Source: Campylobacteraceae bacterium (lineage in GTDB: Bacteria; Campylobacterota; Campylobacteria; Campylobacterales; Campylobacteraceae). From it: a stretch of DNA of 8,471 nucleotides. The notes below the pieces were generated by a model that was given only the letters and a program-made list of their open reading frames with translations, did no database searches and was not told the origin of the DNA. Shown piece after piece: positions 1 to 4,934 of this stretch. The stretch covers positions 1-8,471 of the forward strand of contig JAITEH010000126.1 in the NCBI GenBank assembly GCA_031282125.1, in the 5' to 3' direction. The first letter of the stretch is position 1, and every line of letters begins with the position of its first letter. Made by a program: the position numbers and the translations under genes.

Positions 1-102
1 TTAAATCGCAAGAATGATGCCGATTATTCAAGTTCAAATAGCTTTGTAGAGAATTACGCTATGGGCAGACAATTCTATGCAAATTTTAGGTATGAGTATT
101 AG
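1..102 (+). CDS. C-terminal end of an outer-membrane receptor, probably TonB-dependent (partial)
   Basis: Only the last 33 codons are present, ending in TAG at 100-102; the gene enters from the left edge. The fragment ends in GRQFYANFRYEY, with alternating hydrophobic and aromatic residues and a terminal aromatic residue. This is the typical last beta-strand of TonB-dependent siderophore or metal receptors, recognised by the BAM machinery. Such receptors import ferric chelates across the outer membrane. The next gene on the same strand encodes a PepSY-type membrane protein, a frequent partner of siderophore receptors, which supports the call. Another 22-strand or smaller barrel protein cannot be excluded from so short a fragment. 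Confidence 0.7.
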   Translation, partial: LNRKNDADYSSSNSFVENYAMGRQFYANFRYEY

Positions 103-122
103 TTAAGTGTGCGTGGCGGGAA

Positions 123-139
123 GAGTAAAGTATTTACTC
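123..139. other. Small perfect inverted repeat after the receptor gene
   Basis: GAGTAAA (123-129) and TTTACTC (133-139) form a perfect 7-bp inverted repeat around GTA, 20 bases after the receptor stop codon. It is A+T-rich and not followed by a T-run, so it is not a classical intrinsic terminator. It could be an operator half-site pair, a weak RNA hairpin, or chance. It does not look like a Fur box. Confidence 0.3.
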
Positions 140-140
140 A

Positions 141-195
141 TTCCGTCATTTCGAAGATGGATTGCTTCGTCGTTGCACTCCTCGCAATGACGGAA
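141..195. repeat. Short palindromic dispersed repeat, 'GCTTCG...GCAATGACGG' class
   Basis: The element is bounded by a perfect 10-bp inverted repeat, TTCCGTCATT (141-150) and AATGACGGAA (186-195). Inside are AAGATGGATT (154-163) and a TTGCTTCG...CTCGCAA core. A second copy of this class lies at 1736-1768. It resembles the interspersed intergenic palindromes seen in many proteobacterial genomes, whose six-frame translations give the familiar false peptide VIARSATTKQS. It is probably a non-autonomous, MITE-like or RNA-hairpin repeat with no coding function. Confidence 0.8.
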
Positions 196-205
196 TGTAA
201 GATGG

Positions 206-225
206 ATTCCCGCCTACGCGGGAAT
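206..225. repeat. Palindromic repeat ATTCCCGC-N4-GCGGGAAT
   Basis: ATTCCCGC (206-213) pairs perfectly with GCGGGAAT (218-225) around the loop CTAC. It is preceded by AAGATGG and followed by GACGGAA, giving the extended unit about 199-232. The same palindrome occurs at 1662-1681 with loop CTGC. In overall form it resembles the Neisseria dRS3 element (ATTCCC-N8-GGGAAT) and similar proteobacterial repeats. It lies only 10 bases from the preceding palindrome. Confidence 0.85.
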
Positions 226-257
226 GACGGAATCGGGAGACATGGTGGCTTTGTGTC

Positions 258-277
258 ATTCCCGTGAAAACGGGAAT
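258..277. repeat. Palindromic repeat ATTCCCG-N6-CGGGAAT, opposite orientation
   Basis: ATTCCCG (258-264) and CGGGAAT (271-277) flank the loop TGAAAA. The flanks (GTC before, CC after) are the reverse complement of those around 206-225, so this copy is inverted relative to its neighbour. The pair together could form a larger cruciform or hairpin just upstream of the PepSY gene. Confidence 0.8.
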
Positions 278-349
278 CCAAAAAACCAAAACAAAAAGAA
301 GAATTTAACATGAAAGTATTTAAAACAAAAATTACAAAAAGGAATTTCA

Positions 350-1459
350 ATGTATAAACCAAATGTCAAAAAGTTATTCAAACAAACACATAAAGTTTTA
401 GGACTCATCTTTTGTATCTTTATAGCGATAATCGGCATAACGGGAGCGTTGATCTCTTATAGCAATGAACTTTCAAGACTGGAAGCAAGTTTTATTGAGA
501 GAAACAAAAGCGGAGAGTTTTTGAGTGTAGAAGAAACTCTTAACAGGTTTCTTGAACAAAAACCGAAAGCTAAATTGCTTGTTTTGAGTCATGAAGGAGA
601 AAATCAACCCCTTGGTATTCGAGCAGGCTACAAACAAGAAGATACAGACCCAAGCGATGTTCATACGCTCTATAACGGAACGCTTGGTTTTTACTCCGTC
701 AGTCGTTATGACGGAGAGATACTGCCTGTTCTTAGCGATAAGATGATTAGAGCGATAACTATGCTTCATATATCTTTGGACTTTACAAAAAATAATGAAA
801 TAGGCAATCAAATCGTAGGTATTTCTACTATTATAATCATTCTACTTTCTATTACGGGACTTTATTTTTACATTCCCATGTTAAAACAAAATTTCTCAAA
901 AAACATGAAGCTTGATATAAAGACCAAAGGTTATAGATTTTGGTATAAACTTCATAGTGTAATGGGAGTATATACATCTATATTTGTTTTGATAATGTGT
1001 CTAACTGGTCTTTATGGGTCGTATGAGTGGTTTAGAGTGGGACTTCATACTTTAATTGGTTATGAAGAACCAGCTTATGTTCCAAGAGAAGAAAAGGAGT
1101 TTATCCCTAAACCAAATGATATAAATGAAATAGCAAGAACATTTGAGATAGCAAAGGAACATACCTCAAAAGATAATGTATTTTTGCTTTTTATCCCCGA
1201 TAAAATGGGCGAACCTTATGGAACGCCATATAAAGATAAAGACTATATAGGATTTGGAGGCGACGAAATAATTATCGATATGGATACCAATATAATCAAA
1301 CACAACATACATTACGACGATTCTTTCGAGGAGAAAGTATTATCGAGTATGGGTCATCTCCACTTTGGAACATTCTTTGGCGAGATAGGTAAAGCTTTGT
1401 GGTGCGTTTCGTCTTTGGCTATGGGATTGTTTGGAGTGAGCGGGGTGATGATGTGGTGA
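350..1459 (+). CDS. PepSY-type transmembrane protein, probable ferric-siderophore reductase/uptake partner; C-terminus probably truncated
   Basis: The 369-residue protein has four predicted membrane segments at about 15-38, 151-177, 202-224 and 346-368, with two extracytoplasmic stretches between them. This is the PepSY_TM (PiuB/FsrB-like) layout. Family-like signatures are the opening THKVLGLIFCIF...GITGALISY (His14), LHISLD (His140), LHSVMGVY (His202) and MGHLHFGTFFGE (His336, His338). These conserved His residues suit heme or redox-cofactor binding. Homologues sit beside TonB-dependent receptors and are thought to reduce or release iron from imported siderophores in the inner membrane; here a receptor gene ends upstream. 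AAGGA at 339-343 gives a suitable ribosome-binding site. The protein ends ...GVMMW then TGA, where relatives usually read MWWKR; the frame stays open another 24 codons (WKRENLR...) to TAG at 1532. The gene is visibly A+T-richer than its neighbours. The exact substrate is unknown. Confidence 0.85.
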   Translation: MYKPNVKKLFKQTHKVLGLIFCIFIAIIGITGALISYSNELSRLEASFIERNKSGEFLSVEETLNRFLEQKPKAKLLVLSHEGENQPLGIRAGYKQEDTDPSDVHTLYNGTLGFYSVSRYDGEILPVLSDKMIRAITMLHISLDFTKNNEIGNQIVGISTIIIILLSITGLYFYIPMLKQNFSKNMKLDIKTKGYRFWYKLHSVMGVYTSIFVLIMCLTGLYGSYEWFRVGLHTLIGYEEPAYVPREEKEFIPKPNDINEIARTFEIAKEHTSKDNVFLLFIPDKMGEPYGTPYKDKDYIGFGGDEIIIDMDTNIIKHNIHYDDSFEEKVLSSMGHLHFGTFFGEIGKALWCVSSLAMGLFGVSGVMMW

Positions 1460-1510
1460 AAAAGAGAAAATCTGCGAATGGTTTGTGATGGTGAAGTAAT
1501 CTATATTTGT

Positions 1511-1584
1511 GTCACTCCTGCGACCGAACGATAGGCTTCCGCAGGAAACGCATATCGTGAGGGAATGCGGGAATCCATCTTTTA
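1511..1584. repeat. Long-loop palindromic repeat, copy A
   Basis: The left end GTCACTCCTGCG and right end GAATGCGGGAATCC resemble the two arms of the ATTCCCGC palindrome, but here they are separated by about 40 bases instead of four. The interior contains TTCCGCAGGAAACGCA (1537-1552), also found in copy B, nested within ACGATA (1528-1533) and TATCGT (1553-1558). The right boundary continues AATCCATCTTTTA, again shared with copy B. The element begins 51 bases after the PepSY stop codon. Confidence 0.7.
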
Positions 1585-1659
1585 GCCTTTGCAAATCTAA
1601 AGAGTTACGATTTACCATTTCAGACTAAGCATCTTACTTATAATTTAATTTTTCTTTTT

Positions 1660-1686
1660 GGATTCCCGCCTGCGCGGGAATGACGG
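1660..1686. repeat. Palindromic repeat ATTCCCGC-N4-GCGGGAAT, second copy
   Basis: Arms 1662-1669 and 1674-1681 pair perfectly around CTGC. The surrounding GG...GACGG matches the copy at 206-225 in the same orientation, with one loop base changed. It is the short, compact form of the family. Confidence 0.85.
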
Positions 1687-1735
1687 AGAAAAATGGATTA
1701 TTTTTTACTTTGTTTCCATCTGGAATAGCATATTT

Positions 1736-1768
1736 CTGGATTGCTTCGCTTCGCTCGCAATGACGGAA
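1736..1768. repeat. Palindromic repeat, 'GCTTCGCTTCGCTCGCAATGACGG' class, second copy
   Basis: GGATTGC, a TTCGCTTCGCTC core and GCAATGACGGAA form a hairpin with outer pairing ATTGC (1740-1744) and GCAAT (1757-1761). It matches the right half of the 141-195 element (GCAATGACGGAA). Translated on the minus strand it gives the well-known false peptide HCERSEAIQ, a mark of this repeat class. Confidence 0.8.
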
Positions 1769-1780
1769 ATTTATCACCTT

Positions 1781-1876
1781 GTCATTCCCGCATGACAAGT
1801 TTCCGCAGGAAACGCAATCTGAGTCTCCAAAACGGTTTATCCGTTTTGGGGCAAGAATGCGAGAATCCATCTTTTA
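1781..1876. repeat. Long-loop palindromic repeat, copy B, with nested hairpin
   Basis: The termini GTCATTCCCGCATGAC and GAATGCGAGAATCC match copy A (1511-1584), as does TTCCGCAGGAAACGCA (1801-1816). The 22 bases at 1855-1876 differ from 1563-1584 at one base. Copy B carries extra sequence between these blocks: a perfect 9-bp stem CCAAAACGG (1827-1835) and CCGTTTTGG (1841-1849) with a TTTAT loop. The right end lies 32 bases from the miaA stop codon, so the hairpin would form in the miaA 3' untranslated RNA. No T-run follows on either strand. Confidence 0.75.
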
Positions 1877-1908
1877 AGCCTTCAACTAACAGATATTTTT
1901 GCTAAAAT

Positions 1909-2808
1909 TCAATTCGCGCGTATAAATCCCAATATCTCTTCTCTTATCTCGTCAAGCGGTTTTTTGATAATCGGCTGTAAAAATTGCGTGCGGTTGAATG
2001 TGCGCTGTCTTTTGGCAAGTTTTGCCGTGTTTTGGACGATTTTCTCTTCTACTTGAGACAGCGTGCAAAGTCCGTCAAAATACTCTATCGCCTCTTTGAT
2101 ACCGATAGACTTCATGCAGTTAGGCTCTCTTGTGTATTTTTTCTCCAGTCTGGCGACTTCATCTATGAGTCCCATTTCAAGCATGTTTTTTGTGCGTATT
2201 TTGATGCGTTCCAGCAGTTTGTCTTTATCCGTATCTATCTCAAATATCGTCAAATCTTTGATGATCGGGTCTTTTTTTGTGCGTTTCAAAAAATCGCTTG
2301 GAATCTCGCTCGTCTCGTAATAAACCTCATACCATTTCTCCATGCGGTAAATATCGTTTTTTTCCACTTTTTTGGCGTATTCGGGGTCTAATTGCGCCAT
2401 ATTTTCGTATGCGTTTAAAAGGTCACGCAGCGCTCTGGCGACTCTTTTTTGATTTTCATCGCTCACGAGCGGCTTATCGCTAAGCCCCGATAAAAGCGCT
2501 TTTAGATAAAAGCTTGTGCCGCCTACGATGATGAGCGGTACGTTTTTTGTGTCGGCGTCTGCCGCCGCCTGCCGATAAAGGTCGAAAAATATAGTTACAT
2601 TAAAGCTCTCATTTGGCGCGATAACGTCTATGCCGTAGTGTTTGACGCCCAGCATCTGAAGCGGTGTAGGTTTGGCGGAGGCTATATCTATCTCTTTATA
2701 AACCGATAACGAGTCCAGTGAAAGTATGATAGCTCCCGTATCTCTTGCCGTCTCAAGAGCCAAATCGCTCTTGCCGCATGCTGTAGTTCCGATAAGCGCA
2801 AACTGCAT
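1909..2808 (-). CDS. miaA: tRNA dimethylallyltransferase (tRNA A37 isopentenyltransferase)
   Basis: MiaA transfers the dimethylallyl group of DMAPP to N6 of A37 in tRNAs that read codons starting with U, giving i6A, the precursor of ms2i6A; it acts in the cytoplasm. The 299-residue length is normal. The P-loop GTTACGKS (residues 7-14) replaces the usual GPTGAGKS. DSLSVYKEIDIASAKPT (32-48) corresponds to DSxQVYxxxxIGTAKPT and contains the catalytic Asp32, although Gln of the QVY motif is Ser here. VGGTSFYLKALLSGL (95-109) is the VGGTGLYL signature, and KRQRTFNR (266-273) corresponds to RQxTWFR. The start is supported by a strong AAGGAG ribosome-binding site (complement of 2814-2819). The gene is transcribed divergently from the mqnP operon and converges on the repeat region. 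Confidence 0.97.
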   Translation of the reverse strand: MQFALIGTTACGKSDLALETARDTGAIILSLDSLSVYKEIDIASAKPTPLQMLGVKHYGIDVIAPNESFNVTIFFDLYRQAAADADTKNVPLIIVGGTSFYLKALLSGLSDKPLVSDENQKRVARALRDLLNAYENMAQLDPEYAKKVEKNDIYRMEKWYEVYYETSEIPSDFLKRTKKDPIIKDLTIFEIDTDKDKLLERIKIRTKNMLEMGLIDEVARLEKKYTREPNCMKSIGIKEAIEYFDGLCTLSQVEEKIVQNTAKLAKRQRTFNRTQFLQPIIKKPLDEIREEILGFIRAN

Positions 2809-2834
2809 AAAAGCTCCTTATGACTATTTTTACA

Positions 2835-2863
2835 ATTATATCTATATTTTTTATCTAAATAAA
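2835..2863 (-). promoter_or_regulatory. Probable promoter of miaA
   Basis: On the minus strand a perfect -10 TATAAT lies at 2840-2835, giving a predicted start near 2828 and a leader of about 20 nt before the ATG at 2808. The expected -35 position (2863-2858) reads TTTATT, a weak match in A/T-rich sequence, as is common in Campylobacterota where the -35 is poorly conserved. Confidence 0.6.
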
Positions 2864-2892
2864 TTTAATTTTTTGGCAATTTGATGTAAAAT
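2864..2892 (+). promoter_or_regulatory. Possible promoter of the mqnP-rsmE operon
   Basis: TAAAAT (2887-2892), preceded by ATG, is a five-of-six match to a -10 box. At 17-bp spacing the -35 region (2864-2869) is only TTTAAT. It is the best plus-strand candidate in the 110-bp divergent gap and would give a start near 2899, 20 nt before the ATG at 2919. It is weaker than the miaA promoter. Confidence 0.4.
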
Positions 2893-2918
2893 CTTACAAT
2901 TTAAAAAAAAGGGTTAAT

Positions 2919-3803
2919 ATGAACCGCTTTTTGGCTGTTTTAAAAGATATAAACGAACTTATAGTTTTCAAACACTCCGTTTTTGCACTGCCTTTTATAT
3001 TTATCGCGATGATAGTGGCTTCGTATGAGTTGAATCATTCGGCATGGTTTGGCTTCAAACTCTTGATACTTGGCATAGTGTGCGCCGTGAGCGCGAGAAG
3101 TTTTGCGATGGCGTTTAATCGTTTCGCCGATAACGATATAGACGCTCTAAATCCCCGCACAGCCAATCGTCCGAGCGTGGACGGCAGAATCGGCAAAGCC
3201 AATATGATACTGTTCATCTTTTTTAACGCCGTTTTGTTTATTTTTGCCGCGTGGCTTATCAACCAAACAGCCTTTATCGTGTCGTTTCCGATATTGATAG
3301 TGCTTGCGAGTTACTCGTTTTTCAAGCGATTTTCTCCGTTTGCTCATTTGGTCTTGGGGCTTTCGCTGGGACTTGCTCCGATAGCGGGAAGCATCGCCGT
3401 GTCGGGATATACGTATATTTGGTCATGGCTTTTGTGTTTGGGCGTCATGTTTTGGGTGGCTGGGTTCGACCTTTTGTACTCCATGCAGGATATCGAGTTC
3501 GACAAAGAGCACAAGCTATACTCTATCCCCGCGCATTATGGCAAAGAAGCCGCGCTTACGGTATCTGCGGGATTTCACATCATGGCAGTTATATTTTGGC
3601 TGTTGTTTGCCGCAGACGCCTCTCTTGGTTTTATCTCTTATATAGCGGTCGCGGTGAGTGCGGTGATACTGGTTTGCGAACATATCATAGTAAGGCGTGA
3701 TTTTAGAAAAATAGACAGAGCGTTTTTTACGCTCAACGGTTATCTTGGCGTACTGTTTTTTATTTTTGTTTTGGTAGATATTATTTTCATAACGGGAGAT
3801 TAA
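2919..3803 (+). CDS. mqnP: UbiA-family prenyltransferase, probably menaquinone (futalosine pathway) prenyltransferase MqnP
   Basis: This 294-residue polytopic inner-membrane protein belongs to the UbiA superfamily, which attaches a polyprenyl tail from polyprenyl diphosphate to an aromatic acceptor. The first Mg-diphosphate motif is NRFADNDID (67-75; Asn67, Asp71, Asp75), followed by the usual NPRTANRP. The second is YSMQDIEFD (187-195; Tyr187, Asp191, Asp195), followed by KLYSIPAHYG. About seven to nine hydrophobic segments are spread along the protein. Campylobacterota make menaquinone by the futalosine route and have no ubiquinone, so MqnP acting on a dihydroxynaphthoate-type acceptor is likelier than UbiA. 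It is the first gene of the operon, with AAGGG at 2909-2913, and ends one base before the next start. Heme O synthase is less likely because its characteristic motifs are absent. Confidence 0.88.
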   Translation: MNRFLAVLKDINELIVFKHSVFALPFIFIAMIVASYELNHSAWFGFKLLILGIVCAVSARSFAMAFNRFADNDIDALNPRTANRPSVDGRIGKANMILFIFFNAVLFIFAAWLINQTAFIVSFPILIVLASYSFFKRFSPFAHLVLGLSLGLAPIAGSIAVSGYTYIWSWLLCLGVMFWVAGFDLLYSMQDIEFDKEHKLYSIPAHYGKEAALTVSAGFHIMAVIFWLLFAADASLGFISYIAVAVSAVILVCEHIIVRRDFRKIDRAFFTLNGYLGVLFFIFVLVDIIFITGD

Positions 3804-3804
3804 A

Positions 3805-4230
3805 ATGGACAGCGATTTTTTGATGTTTGCCGCTATTTTGGCAGTGATATTTCTGCTTGTTATTTTTATCATTATACGCGATAAAAACGTATTGTCCAGA
3901 CTCGTGATTTTGGAAAAAGTCATAGAGGACTTAAATCAAGAGAATCATAAATTAAACAAAGTCGTCAAAAAGCAGAATTTAGACATTGACGGCGGCATAC
4001 AAAAGATAGTCGAAGATGAGGTGCAAAACCGCGTCGTACCATTAAAACAATCCCTGCAAGAGGTCAAAAAAATCACCGAAGAGTTCAGAGAGCAGCACAA
4101 TACGGGCGATTATGAAAAAAAAGTTATAGACCTTTATAAAGAGGGTAAAAACGAGAGCGTCATAGCGCAGGCTTTGGGACTTACGATATCGCAGGTAGAG
4201 CTTATACTGTCGCTGAATGATACGCAATGA
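3805..4230 (+). CDS. Membrane-anchored coiled-coil protein with C-terminal helix-turn-helix-like domain
   Basis: This 141-residue protein has three visible parts: one N-terminal membrane segment (about 6-24), a charged Glu/Lys/Gln-rich helical region with coiled-coil character (about 28-98), and a C-terminal helical domain (about 103-138). The last domain reads VIDLYKEGKNESVIAQALGLTISQVELILSL, the IAxxLGxxxxxVELIL pattern of a helix-turn-helix like those in DUF2802/DUF6115-type proteins. The same three-part plan occurs in SwrB-like motility proteins of Bacillus. That is an architectural comparison only, and I cannot assign a function. It starts one base after the mqnP stop, with GGGAG (3794-3798) as ribosome-binding site, and its TGA overlaps the next ATG (ATGA, 4227-4230), implying translational coupling to the glycosylase. 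Confidence 0.75.
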   Translation: MDSDFLMFAAILAVIFLLVIFIIIRDKNVLSRLVILEKVIEDLNQENHKLNKVVKKQNLDIDGGIQKIVEDEVQNRVVPLKQSLQEVKKITEEFREQHNTGDYEKKVIDLYKEGKNESVIAQALGLTISQVELILSLNDTQ

Positions 4231-4934
4231 ATGTGCATGAGAGTTGGCAGGAGACGATAACTCTTGCGTACGAAGCGTTGGATGCAAAGTACCGCGCGTT
4301 TTTAGAAGATGATAGCGGCTATTTTCCCGATTTTGATAATTTTTTGAACGCCTTCAAAACCCTTCCGCGCGGCAAAACCAAATCCATACTTTTCGGACAA
4401 GACCCTTATCCGCGCGCCGCAAGCGCTATTGGCTACGCTTTTATAGACGGCGCGGTGAAGACGCTTTTTTGCGATAAAGGATTGTCGCGCGAAGTGAACC
4501 GCGCCACGAGTCTTAGAAACTTCATGAAAATGCTTTTGCTCTCTTCAGGACGGCTTGATGAATTGACGCAGGAGAATATCGCGCGGCTTGATAAGAGCGG
4601 CATTATCGATTCGATACATAAGTGGAGAGATAATTTTGAAAAAAATGGTATTTTACTGCTAAACAGCGCGCTTGTTTTTACGAAAAAAGAGGACGTCAAG
4701 CAGCATGCCAAAGCGTTTAAGCCTTTTGTCCGTACGCTTTTGGGTCAATTGGCGCATGAGAATATAGAGCTTATACTGCTTGGCTCGATAAGTAAAGAGA
4801 TAGAACTGCTTTTGCCGCCATCTCATAATTTCAAGCTTTTTTGCGCCTGTCACCCGTACAATATAGAGTTTATAACCGACAAAAAAGTGCTTGAGAGATT
4901 TTCCAAAACGGATCTTTTGGCAAAATGTATTTAG
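4227..4934 (+). CDS. Divergent family-1-like uracil-DNA glycosylase
   Basis: Uracil-DNA glycosylases excise uracil from DNA and start base-excision repair. In this 235-residue protein the water-activating motif is GQDPYP (57-62, catalytic Asp59), against GQDPYH in classical Ung. Other matches are the base-stacking Phe72, 13 residues after Asp59 as in E. coli Ung, SLRNFMK (95-101) for SLKNIFKE, and LLLNSALVF (143-151, uracil-reading Asn146). The catalytic His-Pro is CHPYNIEFI (His209), in place of HPSPLS. The Asn-to-His spacing is nearly that of Ung (63 versus 64), but the Asp-to-Asn interval is about 28 residues longer, because of an insert around 100-135. Because the leucine-wedge loop HPSPLS is not preserved, activity and base preference are uncertain. 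The gene overlaps its neighbours by 4 and 10 bp. Confidence 0.8.
   Translation: MNVHESWQETITLAYEALDAKYRAFLEDDSGYFPDFDNFLNAFKTLPRGKTKSILFGQDPYPRAASAIGYAFIDGAVKTLFCDKGLSREVNRATSLRNFMKMLLLSSGRLDELTQENIARLDKSGIIDSIHKWRDNFEKNGILLLNSALVFTKKEDVKQHAKAFKPFVRTLLGQLAHENIELILLGSISKEIELLLPPSHNFKLFCACHPYNIEFITDKKVLERFSKTDLLAKCI

Larger units (their letters stand above)
1460..1908. other. Convergent intergenic region filled with palindromic repeats
   Basis: This 449-bp gap between the convergent PepSY and miaA genes contains four repeat elements (1511-1584, 1660-1686, 1736-1768, 1781-1876), separated by A+T-rich sequence such as 1631-1659 and 1687-1735. I see no credible coding sequence, tRNA or U-tailed intrinsic terminator. 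The hairpins may still end or stabilise transcripts arriving from both sides. ORFs readable across it consist of translated repeat sequence. Confidence 0.8.

Noticed and set aside
141..277. Cluster of short repeats considered as a CRISPR array
   Set aside because: The units are palindromic, of two kinds, in mixed orientation and with irregular spacing; there are no uniform spacers and no cas genes.
310..357. Short ORF (15 codons) starting just before the PepSY gene
   Set aside because: It is very short, overlaps the accepted start out of frame, and has no leader-peptide signature; chance is sufficient.
138..362. Minus-strand ORF of 74 residues
   Set aside because: Its translation is the familiar false product of palindromic repeats (LDSRFHGND, SFPRRRES, VIARSATTKQS) and it has no independent support.
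1340..1618. Minus-strand ORF of 92 residues overlapping the PepSY 3' end
   Set aside because: It is antisense to a clear gene and then runs through repeat copy A; there is no ribosome-binding site or family resemblance.
1827..1849. Stem-loop CCAAAACGG/CCGTTTTGG as an intrinsic terminator for miaA or PepSY
   Set aside because: The stem is good, but neither strand has a T-run after it, and it lies inside a dispersed repeat. It is kept only as a nested hairpin.
1634..1870. Minus-strand ORF of 78 residues between PepSY and miaA
   Set aside because: It consists of translated repeat copies (VIPAQAGIQ, HCERSEAIQ) and is not a real gene.
1984..2391. Plus-strand ORF antisense to miaA
   Set aside because: It is a frame shadow of a well-supported gene, with unusual Phe/Cys-rich composition and no family features.
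2874..2890. TGGCA before mqnP as a sigma-54 promoter
   Set aside because: No TTGC element occurs at the required distance.
3516..3923. Minus-strand ORF across the end of mqnP
   Set aside because: It is a shadow of two strongly supported plus-strand genes; basic, low-complexity composition and no ribosome-binding site.
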